DNA from: an uncultured Pseudomonadota bacterium
GTDB lineage: Bacteria > SAR324 > NAC60-12
Length of the DNA stretch: 5,636 nt
Direction of reading: 5' to 3'
Assembly: GCA_913052275.1 (NCBI GenBank)
Contig: CAJXDX010000118.1
Location: forward strand, 1 to 5,636
The first letter of the stretch is position 1. Every line of letters begins with the position of its first letter. The notes below the pieces were generated by a model. That model did not search any database and had not been told where the DNA came from. It was given only the letters and a program-made list of their open reading frames with translations. Positions 1-4,356 of this stretch are shown here, piece by piece. The position numbers and the translations under genes are program-made.

Positions 1-2
1 AA

Positions 3-239
3 ATTGTGGAATTTTGTAACTTGGAAAGTTGCAGCCAGCTGATTTCCACTGACCTCACAGCGGGTGTTTTTATGCCTGTGAAATTTGCAGTCTATCAAGC
101 AGATAACAAAGAACAAGTTTTTGTCTCCTTTTTAAAACCCACCGCTTTTGCCAGTATTTTCAATTCTGAAAGAATGATGAGAATTGCAGAAATATTAGAA
201 AAAGACATGTATGAAATTCTTGATGAAATTATTTTCTAG
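3..239 (+). CDS. DUF302-like protein, C-terminal part (5' truncated)
   Basis: The reading frame is open from the left edge of the window, so the gene starts upstream and only about 78 C-terminal residues are visible. A GTG at position 6 would translate as a start, but the codon before it is also open and there is no ribosome site, so I treat this as a partial gene. The visible part reads FCNLE..., then MPVKFAVYQADN, a VFVSFLKP strand and a final helix (AEILEKDMYEILDEIIF). This matches my memory of the end of DUF302: a Cys-containing strand, a 'PvkvaVYe' strand, a 'vyVsf..P' strand and a terminal helix. The biochemical function of DUF302 is unsettled; members often sit beside redox or sulfur-metabolism genes. 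The stop codon lies inside the next gene (29-bp overlap), implying co-transcription and possibly translational coupling. The family call is by pattern only. Confidence 0.6.
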   Translation: MVEFCNLESCSQLISTDLTAGVFMPVKFAVYQADNKEQVFVSFLKPTAFASIFNSERMMRIAEILEKDMYEILDEIIF

Positions 240-834
240 ATGTGGATTATCTTTTTTAATAGCTTTTCCAATATTAGTTAATTCTCAAATTTTTCCCTCT
301 CTTAACGCCCATCAAAAAGCTAACTCAGGAGCAAAAATAATCCCCGGGGGAGATTTTACACTAAGATCTGCCGATGGGCCTTTGTCTCTGAAGGATCTAC
401 GCGGAAAGGTGGTCATATTGTTTTTTGGGTACACCTCCTGTGCGGACGTTTGTCCGATATCACTGGCAACGATCGCCAATGCATTTTCAAAGTTGACACA
501 CGTTGAGCTAAAACGGATTCGATCACTTTTCATCAGTCTTGATCCTGAGCGGGATACTCCGGAAAGACTCAGGAAATTCACAGGCTATTTTCATCCAAAT
601 ATTGTGGGAGTTACAGGAATCCCGGAGGTAGTGGCCGATGTCGCTCAAAAGTATGGTGTCGAAATGGAAAAGAATGAGTCAAACAATTCGTCCTTGGGCT
701 ACACGATTTCGCATACAACAAATATTATTGTCGTCGGTCCTGATGGAGAAATCAGCAAAACATTCCCGCACGATATTGATGGGAGACCTCTTTTGCATCA
801 AATTAAAAGTCTTTTGAAGATCAAACAATCGTAA
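211..834 (+). CDS. sco: SCO1/SenC family copper and thiol-redox protein, exported or membrane-anchored
   Basis: This 207-residue protein has an N-terminal basic and hydrophobic segment (about residues 6-23) that should be a signal peptide or membrane anchor. A thioredoxin-fold SCO domain follows at about 45-205. The copper ligands of the family are all visible: Cys77 and Cys81 in the CADVCP motif and His168 in the YTISHTTN segment. Other family marks are FTLRSADG, GKVVILFFGYTSC, the SLDPERDTPERLRKF block, and IIVVGPDGE. SCO proteins deliver copper to, or reduce the cysteines of, the CuA site of cytochrome c oxidase; some act as general periplasmic thiol reductases. Length and motifs look complete. 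The start at 211 overlaps the upstream gene by 29 bp; ATG 223 (Met5) is an in-frame alternative, and neither has a strong Shine-Dalgarno sequence. The stop directly abuts the next gene's GTG. Confidence 0.92.
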   Translation: MKFLMKLFSRCGLSFLIAFPILVNSQIFPSLNAHQKANSGAKIIPGGDFTLRSADGPLSLKDLRGKVVILFFGYTSCADVCPISLATIANAFSKLTHVELKRIRSLFISLDPERDTPERLRKFTGYFHPNIVGVTGIPEVVADVAQKYGVEMEKNESNNSSLGYTISHTTNIIVVGPDGEISKTFPHDIDGRPLLHQIKSLLKIKQS

Positions 835-2469
835 GTGTCCCTGATTCCAATCATGCATAGATTTACCGCGTACCAGTGGTACTCGGCAACTCCTAAATGT
901 CTGGTATATTTCTTAACGGCACTGATCATCCTGATACCTCATGCTACAGCGTTTGAGCATGAAGGGTCATCGGTAAATTTCCAGGAGTACAGCCGCGATG
1001 TAATCAGGAAAAACAGAGAGAAAAACAAGCCGTATTTTCTCCTTTTTGCCGCTCAGTGGTGTCACTGGTGTGACGTTTTCAATGAAGAAACGCTGAGCAG
1101 GAAAAAAGTGTATACCTACCTGCGAAATCATTTCACGAACATTTTCATAGACGCAGATATCCATAGCTCTGCCTACCGCAAATACAAGGCGACAGGTGTG
1201 CCTTTTACTGTATTTTTAAATCCTGACGGTTCCCTCTATTACAAGTATGCTGGAACGCTTTATGCGGACGAATTCCTTGAGGTAATCCAGGATGTCCATA
1301 AAAATATTTCCGAAAACAGATCTGTGGATGGGGAAGAAAATTCTCAAATAGAGTATGTCCCCCCTGCTGAACTTAAAAAAGCCGACCTGGTGAAATTACG
1401 TGAAATGTTCCACCAGGGAATTCTAGACAACTTTGACTTGAAAGAATATGGCCTTGGTACGGGGGAAAAATCCATACTTCATCAAACCTTTCTATACCTT
1501 TTACATTCTTTGAGAGGAACCGACAGGAAAGATGCCATTCGATGGATCACCAGGACTCTGGAAAAAGCAATTGAGCATATTTACGATCCGGTCGAAGGGG
1601 GATTTTTTCGGTATGCTGAAAAAAAGGACTGGCAAATACCACACTATGAAAAAATGGCTGACCTGAATGCCGGCGCTGTTATGATTATGTATGAAATCAA
1701 CAGGCAAAGTCCCTCTCCTGATTTGAAAAAAGCTGCAGATAAAACCGTGCAATATTTGACTTCGACATTGTTTGATCCGAATATAGGCTCTTTTTTGAGT
1801 TTCCAGGAAGCAGATACTTCATACTATTTTCTTAGTGGTGATCACCGCAAGAATGGGCAGCGGCCCAATGTTGTAGAAAAGGTTTTTACCGACCGACTTG
1901 CAAAAACTCTTGTTTATCTGATAGATGTGCTCGACTACACCACGCGGAATTCACTGGAGGAGAAGGTAACCCAGTCTCTTGATTTCATGGCAGAAATGAT
2001 TCTCAAAAATGACCAGCTATACCATTACTATTCTATTTCAGAAAGGCAGTGGCTTCGCAGCGGCAGTCTCCCGGACTACGCCTATTCTGCGACACTGTTT
2101 CTCAAAGCAGCGACAAAATTTCTAAGCAAGCGCTACCATGAGGTTGCCATGAAGATTCTACGGCTGTCAAAGGCAAGGTTCCACGACGCAGAAAAACGGA
2201 TCTTTTTCGATCCATCTATGGACAGTTTAGATGATGTAGAGTATCTGATGGAGATGAACGGACTGTTTGCCCAAATGATGTTAGACATGGAAATGATCCA
2301 GTGGACAAACGATGATCATCGAAACCAAACAGAACCGATGATAACCTATTTTTCTGCAATGGATGAGTTGCTTGAAGACCAAATTTGGGATGCTGAAAAC
2401 TGGCAGTTTGCTGAGCGTTATGTACCTTACTTGAAAGCTGTTGACAAATTCCTTGCTTCCAGGGAGTAA
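835..2469 (+). CDS. Exported thioredoxin-domain protein with YyaL/DUF255-like helical C-terminal domain
   Basis: This 544-residue protein starts with a hydrophobic segment (about residues 21-38) ending in HATAFEH, which looks like a signal peptide with cleavage near residue 39. A thioredoxin-like domain follows (about 50-155) with the redox motif WCHWC (Cys76, Cys79), a cis-proline motif GVPF (Pro123) and FLNPDG. From about residue 180 the protein is mainly helical and carries blocks typical of the YyaL/SPATA20 (DUF255) family's alpha-barrel: GGFFRY (255-260) and WQIPHYEKM (266-274, versus the usual W.vPHFEKM). It is shorter than classical YyaL proteins, which I recall as about 600-700 residues and cytoplasmic, so this may be an exported offshoot. 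The GTG at 835 immediately follows the sco stop; ATG 853 (Met7) is equally possible, and neither has a clear ribosome site. Proximity to SCO suggests a thiol-reductase partner role, which is inference. Confidence 0.8.
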   Translation: MSLIPIMHRFTAYQWYSATPKCLVYFLTALIILIPHATAFEHEGSSVNFQEYSRDVIRKNREKNKPYFLLFAAQWCHWCDVFNEETLSRKKVYTYLRNHFTNIFIDADIHSSAYRKYKATGVPFTVFLNPDGSLYYKYAGTLYADEFLEVIQDVHKNISENRSVDGEENSQIEYVPPAELKKADLVKLREMFHQGILDNFDLKEYGLGTGEKSILHQTFLYLLHSLRGTDRKDAIRWITRTLEKAIEHIYDPVEGGFFRYAEKKDWQIPHYEKMADLNAGAVMIMYEINRQSPSPDLKKAADKTVQYLTSTLFDPNIGSFLSFQEADTSYYFLSGDHRKNGQRPNVVEKVFTDRLAKTLVYLIDVLDYTTRNSLEEKVTQSLDFMAEMILKNDQLYHYYSISERQWLRSGSLPDYAYSATLFLKAATKFLSKRYHEVAMKILRLSKARFHDAEKRIFFDPSMDSLDDVEYLMEMNGLFAQMMLDMEMIQWTNDDHRNQTEPMITYFSAMDELLEDQIWDAENWQFAERYVPYLKAVDKFLASRE

Positions 2470-2497
2470 ACATGTCCTGCATGTTCGACGTGAACAT
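2469..2497 (+). repeat. Two overlapping inverted repeats sharing one arm
   Basis: Immediately after the stop of the thioredoxin-domain gene, aacatg (2469-2474) pairs with catgtt (2480-2485) across tcctg. The second arm then also takes part in atgttc (2481-2486) pairing with gaacat (2492-2497) across gacgt. The two hairpins share 2481-2485 and so cannot both form. No T tract follows, so this is not a standard intrinsic terminator. It could be an operator with repeated half-sites, a processing or decay site at the mRNA 3' end, or chance. Confidence 0.4.
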
Positions 2498-2528
2498 CTA
2501 AAGACCTGCGATTATTTTGATCATTCAA

Positions 2529-2574
2529 TTCAGTATTTATTAATGCTGAACCTGATTTAACCTCAGATTTTTTT
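2529..2574 (+). terminator. Weak candidate terminator for the upstream operon
   Basis: The arms ttcagtatt (2529-2537) and aatgctgaa (2542-2550) form a 9-bp stem with one G-U pair around a 4-nt loop. A run of seven Ts (2568-2574) follows, but 17 nt after the stem rather than directly, and the stem is poor in G+C. The T run itself can pair with a run of seven As (2580-2586). The location, 60 bp past the last gene of block 1, suits a terminator, but the structure is not a convincing intrinsic one. Confidence 0.25.
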
Positions 2575-2595
2575 CTTGCAAAAAAAGGGTATAGT

Positions 2596-2632
2596 GATAT
2601 ATTCGATATATCGGATTATTGTTTAATATAAT
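2596..2632 (+). promoter_or_regulatory. Candidate promoter for block 2 with an operator-like palindrome
   Basis: A perfect TATAAT hexamer lies at 2627-2632. Where the -35 box should be there is no good TTGACA match; instead there is a palindrome, gatatat-tcg-atatatc (2596-2612), containing the perfect 10-bp palindrome cgatatatcg (2604-2613). The palindrome centre lies about 35 bp before the expected transcription start. This suggests a regulator-controlled promoter for the sulfur-carrier operon, giving a 5' leader of roughly 200 nt. The regulator is unknown; an ArsR-type methionine regulator is one possibility. The region is A+T-rich, so chance TATAAT boxes are expected. Confidence 0.4.
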
Positions 2633-2685
2633 AAACTAGTTTAAATTTTTACTCAAAATTCACTGATTTTGAATTGTAACCCCTA

Positions 2686-2802
2686 GTATGTTTGGGTTCT
2701 TATGCTAAACCAGAACGTAATAAGATCTGCTGCTTCGTCCGGAATGACAAGCCTAAGTAAGTAATTTCAGTATCTTATGGTAACCCGTGACCCAAAGAAT
2801 AC
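2686..2802 (+). other. Possible structured 5' leader closed by a long-range stem
   Basis: The segment gtat-g-tttgggt (2686-2697) can pair with acccaaa-ga-atac (2790-2802), giving 7 + 4 base pairs around a small 1x2 internal loop and enclosing about 92 nt. An internal pairing is also possible: gttct (2696-2700) with agaac (2712-2716), which competes with the outer stem. The segment sits between the candidate promoter and the first gene of block 2, where a riboswitch or leader RNA would lie. I do not recognise any known riboswitch consensus in it. Confidence 0.25.
2723..2749. repeat. Degenerate copy of a dispersed GTCATTCC...GATCT-type intergenic repeat
   Basis: The stretch contains agatct, then gcttcgtccggaatgaca; read on the other strand it begins tgtcattccggacgaagc. 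This resembles the short dispersed intergenic repeat seen in many bacterial genomes with a GTCATTCC/GTCATCCTGAGC start, a CGAAGC core and a GGATCT end. Only one copy is visible here, so repetition cannot be confirmed from the window. It lies wholly inside the gap and inside the possible leader stem. Confidence 0.35.
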
Positions 2803-2841
2803 ACAGAATAATTTAAAGATTAAGTCAGAAAAAGGAGAGTT

Positions 2842-3129
2842 ATGGGAGTATTGATTGAAATACCTTCTGCATTAAAACAATATGTAAACAACCAGGATGA
2901 GGTCGAAGTTGACGGCAGCTCAGTTGAAGAGGCATTAGATTCTTTATGCACACAATTCACTGAACTCAAACCAAACCTGTTTGACGAAAATGGCATAGTC
3001 AGAAATTTCATCAATGTCTATCTCAATGATGATGACATTCGCTATGCTGACGGCATGAACAGTGCGGTTAAGGACGGAGACAGCATTCAGATTGTCCCTT
3101 CAGTAGCGGGAGGATCTGTATACAGCTAA
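2842..3129 (+). CDS. cysO: CysO/MoaD/ThiS-type ubiquitin-like sulfur-carrier protein with masked Gly-Gly
   Basis: This 95-residue beta-grasp protein closely follows the CysO pattern as I remember it: an IEIPSALKQY first strand, FINVYLNDDDIRY in the middle (59-68), and KDGDSIQIVPSVAGG at the end. In this family the terminal Gly-Gly is adenylated by an E1-like enzyme and converted to a thiocarboxylate that donates sulfur for cysteine, homocysteine or cofactor synthesis. Here Gly90-Gly91 is followed by four more residues, SVYS, so the protein should need proteolytic trimming before activation, as described for HcyS of Wolinella succinogenes. A JAMM protease is encoded two genes downstream. The start has a good ribosome site (aaaggag, 4 nt before ATG), and the stop lies 10 bp before the E1 gene. 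It could instead be called MoaD or HcyS; the sulfur-carrier role is firmer than the pathway. Confidence 0.88.
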   Translation: MGVLIEIPSALKQYVNNQDEVEVDGSSVEEALDSLCTQFTELKPNLFDENGIVRNFINVYLNDDDIRYADGMNSAVKDGDSIQIVPSVAGGSVYS

Positions 3130-3139
3130 AAAGGGCAAA

Positions 3140-4297
3140 ATGACTTTAAATAATGAGGAAATCAACCGATACAGCCGGCACCTGACCCTGCCTGAAGTCG
3201 GCATGGGGGGCCAGTTGAAGTTGAAAGAGGCCAAAATACTGATGATTGGAGCCGGGGGTCTGGGTTCACCATTGGGCATGTATCTGGGTGCTGTGGGAAT
3301 CGGGAAACTCGGGTTAGTTGATTTCGATGTAGTTGATCACACAAATTTGCACAGACAGATCGCGCATGCCGCGTCTGATGAGGGCCGGCCTAAAGTTCAT
3401 TCTCTGTGCGACACAATTCTGGCGGGTAATTCCAATATTGAAGTTGAGGTGCATAATATTCGCCTTGAGCGTGAGAACGTTCTGGAACTGTTCGGGCAAT
3501 ATGACATCATTGCTGACGGATCTGATAATTTTGAGACTCGATACCTGATCAATGACGCTGCATATTTTACTAAAAAGCCGCTTGTATCTGCTTCAATTTT
3601 CCGCTTCCAGGGACAGATAACAATCTTTGATCCTGAGTCCGGCGGGCCGTGTTACCGGTGTCTCTATTCAGAACCGCCTCCTGCCGCACTGGTTCCAAGT
3701 TGAGCAGTTGCGGGTGTCCTGGGCGTGCTCCCGGGAGTTGTTGGACTGATACAGGCCACAGAAGTAATTAAGCTGATTCTGGAGAATGGAGTTCCCCTTA
3801 AGGGACGATTGCTCTTGTATGACGCTATGAAGATGAATTTCAAAGAGGTACGTGTACGTAAAGACCCAGAATGTGCCCTCTGTGGAAAGCATCCTACCGT
3901 TACTGAATTGATTGATTACAGGGAATTTTGTGATATACAGCTCCCGGGAACTGCAGTACAGGAAGAATTTGACGAGGACTCATTTGAGCTTTCTCCCCTG
4001 GAATTCAAAACGGCGCTAGATCAGGACCCTGCAGCGGTGCTGGTTGATGTTCGCGAACAATATGAATGGGACATCTGCTACATTGACGGCGCAAGGTTGT
4101 TGCCAACCAGCAGTTTTGATCCCGCAACCAGCGGACTGGATAAGGAAACACCGATATATTTATATTGCTACAAAGGTCAGCGTTCAATGACAGCTTTGAA
4201 GGAACTCTGGAACGCCGGTTACAAAAATCTTAAAAACCTGAAGGGTGGCATTGATCTCTGGGCGGAAGAAGTTGATCCGGATATGCCGCAATATTAA
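3140..4297 (+). CDS. moeB: MoeB/MoeZ-type E1-like sulfur-carrier adenylyltransferase with rhodanese domain, probable selenoprotein (Sec188)
   Basis: Read through the TGA at 3701, this is a 385-residue MoeBR/MoeZ-like protein. The ThiF/E1 domain (about 1-255) shows RYSRHLTLPEVG, the nucleotide motif GAGGLG (37-42), DFDVVDHTNLHRQ (61-73), ADGSDNFETR, and zinc cysteines Cys171/174 and Cys245/248. A rhodanese domain (about 280-385) has LVDVREQYEW and the active loop CYKGQRS with Cys343, and ends in PQY as in MOCS3. The enzyme should adenylate the carrier's Gly-Gly and pass it persulfide sulfur. The family normally reads LVPSCA.aGVLGVLPG; here it is LVPS-TGA-AVAGVLGVLPG, so the stop sits exactly at the conserved Cys. 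Both zinc pairs, the rhodanese loop and 197 codons beyond the TGA are intact, arguing for recoding rather than decay. The ribosome site is aaaaaggg about 5 nt before ATG. Without recoding the product would be a 187-residue fragment lacking half the zinc site. Confidence 0.88.
3701..3703 (+). other. In-frame TGA, probable selenocysteine codon (residue 188 of the E1 protein)
   Basis: This TGA replaces the codon for the conserved cysteine in the 'PSCA..GVLG' motif of MoeB/MoeZ/MOCS3 proteins. The frame continues with AVAGVLGVLPGVVG, an excellent match to the family, with no shift. Replacement of a redox-active or nucleophilic cysteine by TGA is the classic sign of selenocysteine. An ordinary nonsense mutation or a sequencing error is the alternative. 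Confidence 0.82.
3701..3748 (+). promoter_or_regulatory. SECIS-like hairpin just downstream of the TGA
   Basis: tcctggg (3717-3723) pairs with cccggga (3730-3736), a 7-bp stem with one U-G pair, closing the six-nucleotide loop CGUGCU. A short lower stem, cagt (3705-3708) with actg (3745-3748), is separated from it by an 8x8 internal loop. The apical loop starts 20 nt after the TGA and has G at its second position. This fits what I know of bacterial SECIS elements, which lie inside the coding region, place the loop about 16-37 nt after the UGA and have a G in the first two loop positions. The segment is clearly richer in G+C than its surroundings. It would be read by SelB, which is not encoded in this window. 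Confidence 0.65.
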
Positions 4298-4356
4298 TTT
4301 CAGGGGAAGACCCGTCCAGAATGCCAAAATCTTTTTCAGGTAACAAAGGATTTTAA

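Noticed and set aside
312..581. Minus-strand ORFs overlapping sco and the other genes
   Set aside because: They have no recognisable motifs and lie opposite well-supported conserved genes; they are shadows of the coding strand.
2568..2586. T7/A7 inverted repeat (ttttttt-cttgc-aaaaaaa) as a terminator
   Set aside because: An A-T-only stem would be very weak; it lacks the G+C stem needed for an intrinsic terminator.
2653..2672. Inverted repeat tcaaaat/attttga as an operator
   Set aside because: A 7-bp A+T-rich repeat in a strongly A+T-rich stretch is easily due to chance, and it competes with other equally good local pairings (aattca/tgaatt).
3725..4297. Separate gene starting at GTG 3725 encoding a 190-residue rhodanese protein
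   Set aside because: It is in the same frame as the E1 fragment, begins in the middle of the family's GVLGVLPG motif and contains the second half of the E1 zinc site, so it is the continuation of one protein past a recoded TGA.
3140..4297. Pseudogene interpretation of the MoeB-like gene
   Set aside because: The only lesion is the single TGA at the catalytic Cys codon; all motifs downstream are intact and a SECIS-like hairpin follows. It remains possible if the genome lacks selenocysteine machinery.
4321..4356. Eleven-codon ORF (MPKSFSGNKGF) ending directly at the JAMM start
   Set aside because: The nearest purine-rich site (gggg aag, about 4302-4308) is too far from the ATG and nothing about the peptide is distinctive; it is most likely chance sequence in a 59-bp spacer.
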